Positions 9,206-19,539 are shown, numbered from the stretch's first letter. The stretch: DNA of 64,000 nt from Marinobacter sp. MDS2 (GCF_030718085.1 NZ_JAVAJF010000001.1:2232001-2296000); one strand, 5' to 3'. Notes: generated by a model not told the origin, from the letters alone. Numbers and translations: made by a program.

Positions 9206-9607
9206 ATGGGTAAACTTAAATCTTACCAAGAGCAGCTTCAGGACATCGTTGAAAAGGGCATCACTGCCGCTGAAGAGCAGCAGAAGAAGCTGGCAGCCAA
9301 GCCTTTCGACTACGCTGAAAAGCTGGAAGCCGAAGTTCGCGAATACACCGTTCAGACTCTGCGCGAGCGTTACAACGGTTACTCCGACACTTTGTTCAAC
9401 CAGCTGCGCAGCCTGAACACCCGTTTCGGCGATTTCGCTGCCGAGCTGGTTGCCAAGCTTGAGAAAGAAGCCGCTGAAGGCGCCGACGCTGTAGCTGAAG
9501 CTGCTGAAGACGTTGCTGAAGCCGCTGAAGAAGCGAAGAAGTCTGTTGCCAGCAAGAAGCCGGCAAAGAAGACTGCCGCTAAGAAGAAAGCGGCTGCTTC
9601 TGCCTAA
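9206..9607 (+). CDS. Phasin-like protein with Lys/Ala-rich tail
   Basis: The 133-residue product has two parts. Residues 1-95 are a charged amphipathic helical segment (YQEQLQDIVEKGITAAEEQQKK, TVQTLRERYNGYSDTLFNQLRSL) resembling phasins that coat polyhydroxyalkanoate granules. Residues 96-133 are an Ala/Glu stretch followed by a basic AKK-repeat tail like that of PhaF or histone H1-like proteins, which can bind DNA. A strong AAGGAG precedes the ATG, and a hairpin terminator follows, so it is a highly expressed-looking single gene. No pha genes are nearby, so the granule role is an inference; a nucleoid-associated role is the alternative. Confidence 0.7.
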   Translation: MGKLKSYQEQLQDIVEKGITAAEEQQKKLAAKPFDYAEKLEAEVREYTVQTLRERYNGYSDTLFNQLRSLNTRFGDFAAELVAKLEKEAAEGADAVAEAAEDVAEAAEEAKKSVASKKPAKKTAAKKKAAASA

Positions 9608-9631
9608 TGATTTAGGTTGTTGCAGTAACGA

Positions 9632-9662
9632 AGAAGGCGCTCCGTGTTGAGCGCCTTTTTTG
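9632..9662 (+). terminator. Terminator after the phasin-like gene
   Basis: AAGGCGCTC and GAGCGCCTT arms around a 6-base loop, followed by a T-run, 25 bases past the stop. Confidence 0.9.
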
Positions 9663-9690
9663 TGTCTGTTGCCCGGCCAAAGAGAGGGGG

Positions 9691-10350
9691 CTACTGCGAA
9701 TGGCTTGCGTCTGAATCATCCAGCGGCAAGGTGCGTTCCGAACCGGTGATGTCTTCCAGCCGTTCAATGTCGGATATAAAGCGTTTGGCGACGGCATCGA
9801 TTTCCTGGCGCTGTGCGGCAATTTCCCGTTCAATGTCGAGTACTTGCCCTTCCAGACGATAGATTTTTTTCAACGTGGCCTCAGGAATGCTTCGGCCGGC
9901 CCGCTCCATCTCGGCCGCTCGGTGTTGTTCGTTGTCGAGCTGGCTGGTGAGCACTGAAATGTTTCCTCGCTTCAGAGCAATGAGGCCTTCCAGTTCCTGA
10001 ATTTTGCGATGCATTGCTCGAACGGCTTGGTCGGGATGACTGAATCGCTTGAGGAGCAGGCGGTCTTGCTCCATCTGGGCAGCTTGCTGTTTCCTGCGCT
10101 CTTCGGCGGCTGCACGGGCTGCGAGTTCTTCAGCCGTAGGGGCGGGGGCGATGGTTTCGATCACGCGGCCGCTGTCGCTGATGATCTCGTAGCCGCGCTT
10201 GGTGGCTGCCTGCGGAATGGTGTTGCTGATGACCAGTCGGCCATTTTCATCGGTATAACGATACATGCCCGCTTGCACGGCGGCGGAGGTTAACAGTCCC
10301 ATTGCAATGAGGACGGCAAAAACCGGGGCTTTAGTGAAGCGGTGCTGCAT
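9691..10350 (-). CDS. DUF4124 domain protein with coiled coil
   Basis: Secreted envelope protein of unknown function, 219 residues. A signal peptide (cleavage likely after VQA, residue 27) is followed by the DUF4124 core (MYRYTDENGRLVISNTIP). From about residue 65 there is a long Ala/Glu/Arg-rich segment with heptad character (EELAARAAAEERRKQ, IQELEGLIALKRG, QVLDIEREIAAQRQE), so the protein is probably a periplasmic helical rod. It lies 3 bases downstream of pyrE on the same strand and is probably co-transcribed with it, without an obvious functional link. Confidence 0.8.
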   Translation of the reverse strand: MQHRFTKAPVFAVLIAMGLLTSAAVQAGMYRYTDENGRLVISNTIPQAATKRGYEIISDSGRVIETIAPAPTAEELAARAAAEERRKQQAAQMEQDRLLLKRFSHPDQAVRAMHRKIQELEGLIALKRGNISVLTSQLDNEQHRAAEMERAGRSIPEATLKKIYRLEGQVLDIEREIAAQRQEIDAVAKRFISDIERLEDITGSERTLPLDDSDASHSQ

Positions 10351-10353
10351 GTA

Positions 10354-10992
10354 TCAGACTCCGTAACGATCCCGATAGCTGGCTACGCTTTCTGCGTGGC
10401 CGGAAAATTCGGGGTTAGACTTTAAGTAGTCTAGTACTTGTTCCAGGCGAATGATGCTAACCACCGGGATGCCGAACTCTTGCTCGACTTCCTGAATGGC
10501 GGAGAGCTCGCCGTTGCCTTTTTCCTGGCGGTCCAGAGCAATTAATACTCCGGCAGGTTCTGCGCCGGCGGCACGGATGATGTCGATGGCTTCCCGAATG
10601 GCGGTGCCCGCGGTGATCACGTCATCAACAATCAGTACTTTACCTTGTAGTGGTGCGCCTACAATATTGCCACCTTCACCGTGATCTTTCTTTTCTTTGC
10701 GGTTAAAGGCAAAAGGTTTGCTGTTACCGTCTGTAGCAAGGGCCATAGCGGTAACCGTGGCCAACGGAATGCCCTTATAGGCGGGTCCGAAAATGATGTC
10801 ATAATCCAATTCACTCCGCTCAATTGCAGCGGCGTAGGCCTTGCTCAGTTGCAGCAGGTCGTTTCCGGTGTTGAACAGTCCGGCATTAAAAAAGTAAGGA
10901 CTGGTGCGCCCGGATTTGAGAGTGAATTCTCCAAAACGCAGAACATTTCGCTGAATGGCAAACTCGATAAAATTTTTCTGATAGTCGTGCAT
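10354..10992 (-). CDS. pyrE: Orotate phosphoribosyltransferase
   Basis: Converts orotate and PRPP to OMP, the fifth step of pyrimidine synthesis. The 212-residue product has the normal length and the PRPP-binding signature [16 protein letters not shown] (near residue 120), the flexible loop [13 protein letters not shown], and the N-terminal [14 protein letters not shown]. The ATG at 10992 is chosen because [12 protein letters not shown] matches the family N-terminus; the frame upstream to 11070 overlaps the divergent crc leader. The pyrE/crc head-to-head pair is conserved in Pseudomonas. Confidence 0.97.
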   Translation of the reverse strand: MHDYQKNFIEFAIQRNVLRFGEFTLKSGRTSPYFFNAGLFNTGNDLLQLSKAYAAAIERSELDYDIIFGPAYKGIPLATVTAMALATDGNSKPFAFNRKEKKDHGEGGNIVGAPLQGKVLIVDDVITAGTAIREAIDIIRAAGAEPAGVLIALDRQEKGNGELSAIQEVEQEFGIPVVSIIRLEQVLDYLKSNPEFSGHAESVASYRDRYGV

Positions 10993-11072
10993 GGCAAGGC
11001 TTCTGGCGGGGTTTGACTTTAAATAAGGCGTAAAACCGGTATCATACACAGAAACCGAATCAGGGAACACGT

Positions 11073-11879
11073 ATGCGCGTAGTATCCATTAGCGTCAACG
11101 GTCTGGAGCAGGCTGTTGAGAAAGGCTTTTTTGACTGGCTGGCAGAGCAGGACGCCGATGTGGTGTGTGTTCAGGACCACCGCATGCGTGCCTATGAAGT
11201 CGAAGATAAAAATCTGATCCCGGAAGGCTATGAGGCTTACTTTATTGATGGTGAGCTGAATGAGCACGGCGGGGTTGGTATCTATACCCGACATTTCCCG
11301 AAGGCGATTATGTACGGCTTTGCCAATGAGCAGGCGGACCGTGAAGGTCGGTTTATTCAGGCAGATTTCGATAAGGTTTCTGTCGCTTGTGTGCTGGCGC
11401 CGTGTGCGTTGGGGCGCGAGGAAGAGCTGACCGGCGATGATGATCTGACGGTTCTGGATCACAAGGACGAGTTTCTGGATGCGTTCGGTGTGCATATGCA
11501 GAAGACGCTGCGAAAGCGTCGCCAGTTTATTTTCTGTGCGAACTTGCAGTCTGCTCATCACGTAACCGATGCCAGCCCGCTTTATCACAAGACGGATTTT
11601 TCCGGCTTTTTACCTCATGAGCGTGCCTGGTTGGACCGTTTGTTCGATGAGATGGGCTGTATTGATGCGTTTCGTGAGATCAATAAGCAGAGTAATCAGT
11701 TTACCTGGTGGCCGGAGCAGACCGAGGGTTCTCGTAAGAAGGCGGGGATTCGGGTGGATTATCAGTTGCTGACACCGGGTATTCGCAAGACCATCAGTGA
11801 TGGTTGGATTGACGGCAGTACGCGTTTTTCGGACCACGCTCCGGTGGTGATGGATTACGATATTGAGATTGGTTTCTAA
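11073..11879 (+). CDS. crc: Catabolite repression control protein Crc homologue
   Basis: Exonuclease III-fold protein. In Pseudomonas, Crc has lost nuclease activity and works with Hfq as a translational repressor of catabolic mRNAs. The 268-residue product aligns along its length with Crc ([63 protein letters not shown]). Catalytic positions of ExoIII are altered. The metal-binding Glu is Asp35 (VQDHR), and the GDxN motif is Ala-Asn-Leu-Gln at 156-159, so catalytic Asp and Asn are gone, while Asp229 and His255 remain. Position next to pyrE supports Crc rather than xthA. The rest of the circuit (cbrA, cbrB and a crcZ-like RNA) is in this same window. Confidence 0.9.
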   Translation: MRVVSISVNGLEQAVEKGFFDWLAEQDADVVCVQDHRMRAYEVEDKNLIPEGYEAYFIDGELNEHGGVGIYTRHFPKAIMYGFANEQADREGRFIQADFDKVSVACVLAPCALGREEELTGDDDLTVLDHKDEFLDAFGVHMQKTLRKRRQFIFCANLQSAHHVTDASPLYHKTDFSGFLPHERAWLDRLFDEMGCIDAFREINKQSNQFTWWPEQTEGSRKKAGIRVDYQLLTPGIRKTISDGWIDGSTRFSDHAPVVMDYDIEIGF

Positions 11880-11903
11880 GTTCAGCCCTGAACTTTAGGG
11901 GAA

Positions 11904-12013
11904 GCGTTGGCAGGGATGTCGCTTCCCAGAACCGCTACGAGCACATCCATGTGCGCTTCTCTCCGGCCATCCATGGCCTCCGACATTCTGTGAAGCGACA
12001 TCCCCGCCAACGC
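11904..12013. repeat. 110-bp element with 22-bp inverted-repeat ends and two internal hairpins
   Basis: Arms at 11904-11925 and 11992-12013 are inverted copies with one mismatch over 22 bp. Inside are two shorter perfect dyads of the same form: GCACATCCATGTGC (11941-11954) and GGCCATCCATGGCC (11966-11979 region), each with six-base arms around CC. It occupies the convergent crc-rph gap. It has no T-run and no coding capacity, so it is not a standard terminator. It may be a REP/BIME or MITE-like element or an RNA structure. Confidence 0.65.
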
Positions 12014-12026
12014 CCAAGCTTTGGCG

Positions 12027-12743
12027 TTAGGCGTTCAAAGCTTCTTTCTGAATTTCAAACAACTGGTTGATAGCTGTGCGTGCCAAGCCAAGCATGCTGT
12101 CCAGTTCTGTCTGTTCGAAAGGCGCGCCTTCGGCTGTGCCCTGAATCTCGATGAAGCCGCCTTTGTCGGTCATGATGACGTTCATGTCGGTTTCGGCTTC
12201 TGAGTCTTCCGGGTAGTCCAGGTCAGCAACCGGGGTGCCTTTGTAAACACCCACAGAGATAGCCGCGATCATCTGCTTCAGCGGGGATTTCTTCAGGCGC
12301 TTGGTTTCTACCAGGTGGTTCAGGGCGTCTACCAGTGCCACGCAGCCGCCGGTGATGGCCGCGGTGCGGGTGCCGCCGTCGGCTTGGATAACGTCGCAGT
12401 CGATGGTGATGGTGTGCTCACCCAGAGCTTCCATATCTACCGCTGCGCGCAGGCTGCGGCCGATCAGGCGCTGGATTTCTACGGTGCGGCCACCTTGTTT
12501 GCCACGGGCAGCTTCACGGCCCATGCGGCTGCCGGTGGAGCGGGGCAGCATGCCGTATTCGGCGGTGATCCAGCCTTTGCCTTCGCCGCGCAGGAAGGGC
12601 GGTACTTTGTTTTCCACAGAGGCGGTGCAGATCACTTTGGTGTCTCCGAATTCAACCAGCACAGAGCCTTCGGCGTGGCGGGTGTAGTTGCGGGTGATCC
12701 GGACGTCTCTGGGTTGCTCGGGCGTTCTGCCACTTGGTCGCAT
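12027..12743 (-). CDS. rph: Ribonuclease PH
   Basis: Phosphate-dependent 3'-5' exoribonuclease that trims tRNA 3' ends. The 238-residue product has the full-length family sequence: [10 protein letters not shown] at the N-terminus, [45 protein letters not shown] split across the catalytic core, and [20 protein letters not shown]. The C-terminal helix is intact, unlike the frameshifted allele of E. coli K-12. It is divergent from yicC, which matches the order rph/yicC-gmk-rpoZ-spoT of Pseudomonas. Confidence 0.97.
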   Translation of the reverse strand: MRPSGRTPEQPRDVRITRNYTRHAEGSVLVEFGDTKVICTASVENKVPPFLRGEGKGWITAEYGMLPRSTGSRMGREAARGKQGGRTVEIQRLIGRSLRAAVDMEALGEHTITIDCDVIQADGGTRTAAITGGCVALVDALNHLVETKRLKKSPLKQMIAAISVGVYKGTPVADLDYPEDSEAETDMNVIMTDKGGFIEIQGTAEGAPFEQTELDSMLGLARTAINQLFEIQKEALNA

Positions 12744-12925
12744 AGTGTGTCCTGTTGTTTCAAGATGAATGTCCGGCGCTTGGCCGGTCGGTGTTTTGAA
12801 AGGGCGGCGAGTATAGCACGGAGGGGCGCGGGATCGGGTGCGTGGTGTCCGCTATTGGTATGGGTCGCCGCTTGCGGCGGTTGCCTGTTAAACTCGAGTG
12901 ATCATCGATTGGTATTGGAGCCTTT

Positions 12926-13792
12926 ATGATTCGCAGCATGACTGCTTTTGCCCGTAAGGATGCCCGGGGTGACTGGGGCACGCTCACTTGCGAGATTCGC
13001 ACGGTGAATCATCGCTACCTGGAGCCGTCTTTCCGTTTGCCGGAAGCCTTCCGGGAGCTGGAGAACCGGTTTCGGGAAGAGCTGCGAAAGGGGTTGAAGC
13101 GGGGCAAAGTGGATATTTCCATGCGCCTGCAATCCGCCGAGAACGAGGTGCAGAGTTTCGAAATTAACGATGAGATCGCCAATGCGGTGAATGAGGCGGT
13201 AAATCATGTTAATCGCATGCTGGATAACCCGGCTCATATCAGCGCGCTGGATATTATGCGCTGGCCCGGGGTGATGTCGGTGCCGGAACAGGATTACACC
13301 GCGGCGCAAACCGCGGCGGCTGAGCTGTTTGCGGAAACGGTTGCTGAATTGGTAAGCGTTCGGGAGCGCGAAGGCGAGCGGTTGCGGCCGTTATTTGAAG
13401 ATCGCCTGGCAACCATGAGCAATCTGGTGGCTGAGGTGCGTGAGCGGATGCCCGAGCTGCTGGCGGCTCAGGAGCAAACGCTGCGTGATCGGTTTGAGAA
13501 GGCCAAAGTCGAACTGGAGCCCGAACGGGTCGCTCAGGAAATGGTGATGCTGGCCCAGAAGAGCGATGTGGCGGAGGAGCTGGACCGTCTGGATGCGCAC
13601 GTCAGTGAAGTGCGGGAAACCTTGCAAGGTGATCAAGCCATAGGTCGCCGCCTGGATTTTCTGATGCAGGAGCTGAACCGTGAGGCTAATACGCTCAGTA
13701 GCAAGAGCATTGATGCTGCAGTCACACGTGCCGCCGTTGACTTGAAAGTGTTGATTGAGCAAATGCGCGAGCAGGTGCAGAACCTGGAATAG
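12926..13792 (+). CDS. yicC: YicC-family endoribonuclease
   Basis: YicC proteins form a ring-shaped endoribonuclease family implicated in sRNA/mRNA turnover. The 288-residue product starts MIRSMTAFARKDARGDWG, contains EIRTVNHRYLEPSFRLPE (YicC N-terminal domain) and a C-terminal DUF1732 domain (IGRRLDFLMQELNREANTLSSKS, near residue 235-258), both intact. A possible start RBS is the GGAG in TATTGGAGCC upstream of 12926. It is the first gene of a probable yicC-gmk-rpoZ set. Confidence 0.95.
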   Translation: MIRSMTAFARKDARGDWGTLTCEIRTVNHRYLEPSFRLPEAFRELENRFREELRKGLKRGKVDISMRLQSAENEVQSFEINDEIANAVNEAVNHVNRMLDNPAHISALDIMRWPGVMSVPEQDYTAAQTAAAELFAETVAELVSVREREGERLRPLFEDRLATMSNLVAEVRERMPELLAAQEQTLRDRFEKAKVELEPERVAQEMVMLAQKSDVAEELDRLDAHVSEVRETLQGDQAIGRRLDFLMQELNREANTLSSKSIDAAVTRAAVDLKVLIEQMREQVQNLE

Positions 13793-13890
13793 CTGCCATC
13801 TGGTGGGGTGCGGCGGTACGTTAAAATCCGTATAATTGCGCGCTTTCTGGCCGTTTCACAGGCCGCCAATTGATGTGCAGGAGAGGTTGA

Positions 13891-14529
<639 letters not shown>

Positions 14530-14635
14530 CGGTTGAAAAGGTGCGCAGATAACGGTTTGCCGCTGTATACAAATTGAACCGGCAGCAGTAAACTACGCGG
14601 TCTAGTTAAAGTACTTGTTATTTTCGGGGAACATA

Positions 14636-14848
14636 ATGGCACGAGTTACCGTTGAAGATTGTCTGGAACATGTAGATAACCGCTTCCAGCTGGTTATGCT
14701 GGCTAGCAAGCGCGCCCGCCAGATCGCCACCAAGGGTTCTGAGCCAATGGTGCCGGAAGAAAACGACAAGCCAACGGTTATCGCCTTGCGCGAAATTGCC
14801 GAAGGAAAAGTTTCTCGCAGTCTGCTTACCGAAACGGAAGAAGACTAA
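14636..14848 (+). CDS. rpoZ: RNA polymerase omega subunit
   Basis: 70-residue omega subunit that helps assemble beta-prime and forms ppGpp site 1 with it. The family signature [20 protein letters not shown] starts the protein, followed by [12 protein letters not shown]. The ATG at 14636 is chosen; the frame open to 14615 adds seven residues with no homology. GGGGAA precedes the ATG. It ends about 110 bases before a strong hairpin terminator. Confidence 0.97.
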   Translation: MARVTVEDCLEHVDNRFQLVMLASKRARQIATKGSEPMVPEENDKPTVIALREIAEGKVSRSLLTETEED

Positions 14849-14960
14849 GCTTTAAAACGGCAGGTATACGAAGAATTACCTGCTGGAGAGCGAGAAGCAT
14901 TGAAATCTGTCTCTGCAGTTTTATAGTGTAACTATAGAAGCCAGCGGGAAAGACAAGGAA

Positions 14961-14991
14961 GAGCCCGGATGTTCGCATTCGGGCTTTTTTG
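14961..14991 (+). terminator. Terminator between rpoZ and spoT
   Basis: GAGCCCG/CGGGCT stem, 12-base loop and a run of six T. The ATG at 14969 that would extend SpoT lies in this loop, which argues against using that ATG. Confidence 0.88.
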
Positions 14992-15022
14992 TCCCTGGCA
15001 TAAAGAACTCAGTGGAGGCGCG

Positions 15023-17164
15023 GTGTCGGTAGAGGCAACGGTTGAAGAACTGGCGACAGAGCTCAGTTCATATTTAGATACCAGTCGCATTAATCAGGTG
15101 CGAAGGGCCTACTATTACGCTGAACAAGCCCACGAAGGGCAGATGCGCAAAAGCGGTGACCGGTACATTACCCACCCCTTGGCGGTTGCCCATATCCTTG
15201 CCGAGTTGCGGCTGGACCATCAAAGCCTGATGGCGGCAATGCTGCACGATGTTATCGAAGACACCGGTATTCCCAAAGATGCCCTGGCTGATCAGTTTGG
15301 TGATGATGTCGCCGAGTTGGTCGATGGCGTGTCCAAGCTGACCCAAATCGAGTTTCGTTCCCGGGCCGAGGCGCAAGCCGAGAATTTCCAGAAGATGACG
15401 CTGGCGATGGCCAAGGATATTCGTGTCATTCTGGTCAAACTGGCTGACCGCCTGCACAACATGCGCACGCTCGGCCCCATGCCCTTTGAAAAGCGCCAGC
15501 GCATTGCCACCGAAACGCTCGATATCTACGCGCCAATTGCCAATCGCCTGGGTATGCACTCGATCTCCACCGAACTGGAAGATCTGGGCTTTTCTTCGCT
15601 GTATCCCATGCGCTCCAAGTACATTTCCAAGGCCATCCAAAAGCTGCGTGGCAATCACCGGGAAATCATTGAGGATATCCGCGGCAAATTGCAGGAAAAG
15701 CTGGAGGAGCGCGGTCTTCCAGGGCGCATTATGGGCCGGGAAAAGCATTTGAACTCCATCTACAGCAAGATGAAGCTCAAGCAGAAGTCGTTTCACGAGA
15801 TTATGGACGTGTATGCGTTCCGTATCATCACCGACAACGAAGATGACTGTTATCGCATTCTCGGTGCCGTACACAGCCTCTACAAGCCGCTGCCGGGCCG
15901 TTTCAAAGATTACATCGCCATGCCCAAAGCCAACGGCTATCAGTCGTTGCACACCACGCTGTTCGGCATGCACGTGAACATCGAGATCCAGATCCGCACC
16001 GAAGAAATGGAGCACATCGCCAACAACGGCATTGCGGCCCATTGGATGTACAAAACCGAAGAGCCGGGCGTGGGCAAGGTCAATCAGACCCGCGTTGATC
16101 GCTGGGTGAAAGGCTTGATGGAGATGCGGGAGCGCGCCGATGACTCCATGGAGTTCATCGAAAACGTGAAGGTGGATCTGTTCCCGGATGAGATCTACGT
16201 GTTTACGCCCAAAGGGCGGATAATGGAATTGCCGCAAGGGGCCACGCCAGTGGACTTCGCATACGCCATCCATACCGATATTGGCAACGCCACCGTTGCT
16301 TGCCGCGTAAACCGCAATTTGGCATCACTCAGCCAGCCCCTTCAAAGCGGCCAGACGCTGGAAATAATCACCGCGCCCGGCGCTCGGCCGAACCCGGCGT
16401 GGCTTAGCTTTGTGACCACCGGTAAAGCGCGCAGCAGCATTCGCCACGCCTTGAAAACCCGCAAGCGGGCAGAGTCTATGGCGCTCGGCCGAGCGCTCCT
16501 GAAAAAGTCGCTGAATGGCTTTGATACCAAGTTGTCTGACATCACGGATGCCCAAAAGCAGGCCGTTGTTAATCATAATCAGGTGAACAGTTTTGACGAT
16601 CTGATCAGTGATATTGGTTTAGGCAATCGGATGGCTTATCTGGTGGCGCGTCAGTTAGTTGCGGGCAATGAAACGCCGGAAGAGCAGCACAGTGTCGAAA
16701 CGAAACAGATCGAGGCAACGGGCCCGGTGATGATTCGCGGTGCGGAAGGGATTTTGCTGAAATTTGCGCCTTGCTGTAAGCCGATCCCGGGTGACCCCGT
16801 GGTGGGCATAATGGATTCCGGCAATGGCATGATTATTCATACCGATACCTGTTCAAAGTTGCCGGAAGACGACGAGGGCCGAGCGCGACTTACCCATCTG
16901 AAATGGGCGAAAGACATTACCGATGAGTTCTCGGTTGAGTTGCGGGTAGAGCTGGAACGTCAGCGCGGTGTGATAGCCGAGATTGCCAATGCCGTCGCCA
17001 TGGCAGACGGCAACATCGAGCGCATTAACGTTGAAGACCAAAATGCCCGGTTCGGCATTGTCAGTTTGGTTGTCCATGTAAACGGTCGCCGCCATCTGGC
17101 ACGGGTGATGCGCAGGGTGCGTAACATTCGCGCGGTTACGCACATCAGCCGGGTGCGCCACTGA
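15023..17164 (+). CDS. spoT: Bifunctional (p)ppGpp synthetase/hydrolase SpoT
   Basis: Stringent-response enzyme that makes and degrades (p)ppGpp. The 713-residue product has an HD hydrolase domain (RYITHPLAVAHILAEL, MLHDVIEDTGI, ADRLHNMRTLG), so hydrolysis should be active. A RelA/SpoT synthetase domain follows (GREKHLNSIYSKMKLK, FKDYIAMPKANGYQSLHTT), with the basic RFKD motif of bifunctional enzymes rather than the acidic form of RelA. TGS (VFTPKGRIMELPQGATPVDF) and C-terminal ACT domains complete it. The start is GTG at 15023 with GGAGG four bases upstream; an ATG at 14969 lies inside the rpoZ terminator. Confidence 0.95.
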   Translation: MSVEATVEELATELSSYLDTSRINQVRRAYYYAEQAHEGQMRKSGDRYITHPLAVAHILAELRLDHQSLMAAMLHDVIEDTGIPKDALADQFGDDVAELVDGVSKLTQIEFRSRAEAQAENFQKMTLAMAKDIRVILVKLADRLHNMRTLGPMPFEKRQRIATETLDIYAPIANRLGMHSISTELEDLGFSSLYPMRSKYISKAIQKLRGNHREIIEDIRGKLQEKLEERGLPGRIMGREKHLNSIYSKMKLKQKSFHEIMDVYAFRIITDNEDDCYRILGAVHSLYKPLPGRFKDYIAMPKANGYQSLHTTLFGMHVNIEIQIRTEEMEHIANNGIAAHWMYKTEEPGVGKVNQTRVDRWVKGLMEMRERADDSMEFIENVKVDLFPDEIYVFTPKGRIMELPQGATPVDFAYAIHTDIGNATVACRVNRNLASLSQPLQSGQTLEIITAPGARPNPAWLSFVTTGKARSSIRHALKTRKRAESMALGRALLKKSLNGFDTKLSDITDAQKQAVVNHNQVNSFDDLISDIGLGNRMAYLVARQLVAGNETPEEQHSVETKQIEATGPVMIRGAEGILLKFAPCCKPIPGDPVVGIMDSGNGMIIHTDTCSKLPEDDEGRARLTHLKWAKDITDEFSVELRVELERQRGVIAEIANAVAMADGNIERINVEDQNARFGIVSLVVHVNGRRHLARVMRRVRNIRAVTHISRVRH

Positions 17165-17243
17165 TCAAGACCTTTGGCGCAGTTGACAGGCGCTACGCAG
17201 AAGGGTGACGATGGACGTTTTTCTTCAGAGGAAACAGCAGGTC

Positions 17244-17630
17244 ATGACGAACAAATCTGTCATTCAGACCGAGAACGCTCCGCAAGCGATCGGTACCTAT
17301 TCTCAGGCGGTGAAAGCGGGCGATACCGTATATCTATCCGGCCAGATTCCGCTCGACCCGAAAACTATGGAAGTGGTGGCGGGTGATTTCGCTGCTCAGA
17401 CCCGTCAGGTGTTCGAAAACCTCAAAGCCGTGTGCGAAGCTGCCGGTGGCGAGTTAAAAGACATCGTTAAGCTGAACATCTACATGACCGACCTCGCCAA
17501 CTTCGCGACCGTTAACGAAGTGATGGCCACCTACTTCCAGCAGCCGTATCCGGCTCGCGCCGCCGTGGGTGTGGCAGCGCTGCCGAAAGGCGTGCCTGTA
17601 GAAATGGAAGCCGTGATGGTGCTCAGCTAA
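17244..17630 (+). CDS. ridA: RidA-family reactive enamine/imine deaminase
   Basis: Hydrolyses reactive 2-aminoacrylate-type enamine/imine intermediates released by PLP enzymes. The 128-residue product has the family core [25 protein letters not shown], the [12 protein letters not shown] segment, and the active-site arginine in [21 protein letters not shown]. The ATG at 17244 is chosen over 17205, since family homology begins with it. It follows spoT by 80 bases on the same strand, as in E. coli and Pseudomonas. Its 3' end overlaps the convergent epimerase-like gene by 8 bases. Confidence 0.95.
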   Translation: MTNKSVIQTENAPQAIGTYSQAVKAGDTVYLSGQIPLDPKTMEVVAGDFAAQTRQVFENLKAVCEAAGGELKDIVKLNIYMTDLANFATVNEVMATYFQQPYPARAAVGVAALPKGVPVEMEAVMVLS

Positions 17631-18495
17631 GGCTGTTGATCATCTCCCGGTACCCTGCCCGAAAATCGGGGTACCGGAATTCAAACCCGCTGGCCAGTAA
17701 CCGCTGGTTGCTGCATCGCTTGCTTCCTGCCCTGCCGCCTTTGCGTGCGTCTTCCACCGGTGCCTTGCACGATACCTGTTGCTGAACCCATTCTACGACT
17801 TCATCTAATCTGACCGGTTCGCAATCGGTGACGATGTAAACGTCTTCCAACTTTTTGCCTGATAGCGCCAATTCGATCATATGCGTTACCGCTCGCACGG
17901 CATCGCGTTCGTGAATCCGGTTGCTGTAGGGCGCGGGCGGTTGGGGGTTCATGCGGCCTTCGAGCACTTCTTCCAAAAAACGCTGGCGCGTTGGTCCGTA
18001 GATGCCGCTGAAGCGGATAACGGTGGCCGGATGAATGCTGCTCAAGGCGGCTTGTTCACCTCGAAGAATGTGTTTGCCGGTATAACGGCTGGGTTCTGTG
18101 GTGCTGGTTTCATCGACCCAGCTATCATCGTCCTGCGCATAAACACTGGTGCTGCTGACAAAAAACAGTCGGGTCAGGGGCTGGTCACCCATGGCATTCA
18201 ACAGGTTCGTCAAACCGGTAACGTAAGCATCCTGGTAACCCTGCTCGTCGTAGGATGACGGTGTCAGGCAATAAATAACGATGTCCAGATCTTCAGGAAG
18301 CTTGCCTTCAAGAGTCTCGGGCTTGGTCAGATCCGCGCCGATGCCGGTGATGCCAGCGGGCACGTTCTCGGGGCTTCGGCGAAGCCCGAAGACCTGCGCG
18401 TCGTTATCAGCCAGTGCCAGGGCCATGTCTCCGCCGAGCTTGCCGCAGCCCGCCACCAGAATTCGTGATAATTGCTGATGATTCGTCATTGCCAT
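17623..18495 (-). CDS. NAD(P)-dependent epimerase/dehydratase-like protein (YeeZ type)
   Basis: Extended short-chain dehydrogenase of about 290 residues. A Rossmann motif [17 protein letters not shown] near the start, [30 protein letters not shown] and [17 protein letters not shown] give the SDR-a/YeeZ pattern. The usual YxxxK catalytic pair is replaced by the sequence around [11 protein letters not shown], so the YxxxK spacing is retained (Y-T-G-K-H is shifted) but activity is uncertain. The start is an ATG at 18495; a TTG at 18507 with AAAGGA six bases before it is a real alternative. It is divergent from oxyR and convergent with ridA. Confidence 0.8.
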   Translation of the reverse strand: MAMTNHQQLSRILVAGCGKLGGDMALALADNDAQVFGLRRSPENVPAGITGIGADLTKPETLEGKLPEDLDIVIYCLTPSSYDEQGYQDAYVTGLTNLLNAMGDQPLTRLFFVSSTSVYAQDDDSWVDETSTTEPSRYTGKHILRGEQAALSSIHPATVIRFSGIYGPTRQRFLEEVLEGRMNPQPPAPYSNRIHERDAVRAVTHMIELALSGKKLEDVYIVTDCEPVRLDEVVEWVQQQVSCKAPVEDARKGGRAGSKRCSNQRLLASGFEFRYPDFRAGYREMINSLS

Positions 18496-18571
18496 AGACA
18501 ATTTCAATCCTTATCCTTTGGTTGATAAAGTAAGTGCAACTTCGACCTGAACAATCCGACCGGAGCCGATG

Positions 18572-19531
18572 ATGACCCTCACCGAGTTACGATACGTTGT
18601 TACGCTTGCCCGGGAAAGGCATTTTGGCCGCGCCGCAGAGCGTTGTCACGTAAGCCAACCCACCTTGAGCGTGGCCGTGAAGAAGCTGGAAGAAGAGCTC
18701 GGTATCTCGTTATTCGAACGCAGCAAAAGCAGCATTCGGGTGACTGAAGTCGGGCAGCGGATTATTGATCAGGCGCAAACGGTTCTGGACCAGGTGGGCG
18801 TAATCAAGGATCTGGCCCAAGACGGTAAGAATCAGCTGAACTCGCCTTTGAAAGTGGGCGCTATCTACACCATCGGCCCCTATCTGTTCCCGCATCTGTT
18901 GCCGGAGCTGCGCCGGGCGGCGCCAGAGATGCCGCTGTTTATTGAAGAAAACTACACCGCCAATCTGCGCCAGAAGCTCAGGCACTCCGAACTGGATGCG
19001 ATTATCATCGCGCTGCCGTTTGACGAGCCAGAGGTGGTGACCCTGCCGCTGTATGATGAGCCCTTCGTGGTATTGCTGCCAGCCGATCATCCGCTGACCG
19101 AGAAAGACGAGATCACCGCTGAAGAAATGGCCGAAGAACAACTGCTGTTGCTTGGGCCGGGCCACTGTTTTCGGGATCAGGTGCTGGAATCCTGCCCGCC
19201 GTTGGTTGATGCCATTACCCGCCGGGCGGGCGAGAGTCAGCCGGGTCTGGTGACTGAAGGCAGTTCTCTGGAAACCATTCGCCACATGGTGGCATCTGGA
19301 TTGGGTATTACGGTATTGCCGTTGTCTGCCGCTACTGCGATCAAGTACCAGGAAGATATTCTGGCGGTTCGCCCGTTCGCAGCGCCGGTCCCTTTCCGGA
19401 CCGTGGCGCTGGCCTGGCGTGTAACCTTCCCGCGCCCCAAAGCCATCGACATGCTCTCGCTGGCGGCCAGCCAGTGCCGGGTAATTGAGCGGGCCAAGGA
19501 GGCAACCCCTGCAGCCGCAGCCAAAAACTGA
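18572..19531 (+). CDS. oxyR: Hydrogen peroxide-sensing regulator OxyR
   Basis: LysR-family activator/repressor switched by a disulfide. With the ATG at 18572 the redox pair falls at Cys199 and Cys208 (GPGHCFRDQVLESC), exactly the E. coli numbering; the ATG three bases upstream would shift this by one and sits too close to the GGAG. The N-terminal winged helix (TELRYVVTLARERHFGRAAERC) is intact. It forms a tight pair with recG, whose ATG follows 8 bases after the stop, a pairing also present in Pseudomonas. Targets such as katG or ahpC are not in the window. Confidence 0.97.
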   Translation: MTLTELRYVVTLARERHFGRAAERCHVSQPTLSVAVKKLEEELGISLFERSKSSIRVTEVGQRIIDQAQTVLDQVGVIKDLAQDGKNQLNSPLKVGAIYTIGPYLFPHLLPELRRAAPEMPLFIEENYTANLRQKLRHSELDAIIIALPFDEPEVVTLPLYDEPFVVLLPADHPLTEKDEITAEEMAEEQLLLLGPGHCFRDQVLESCPPLVDAITRRAGESQPGLVTEGSSLETIRHMVASGLGITVLPLSAATAIKYQEDILAVRPFAAPVPFRTVALAWRVTFPRPKAIDMLSLAASQCRVIERAKEATPAAAAKN

Positions 19532-19539
19532 GGTGAGCC

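Noticed and set aside
14969..15022. ATG extension of SpoT
   Set aside because: The ATG lies in the loop of the rpoZ terminator; GTG at 15023 has an SD.
15074..16273. 399-codon frame opposite spoT
   Set aside because: Third-position shadow of a GC-rich gene; no domain and no start context.
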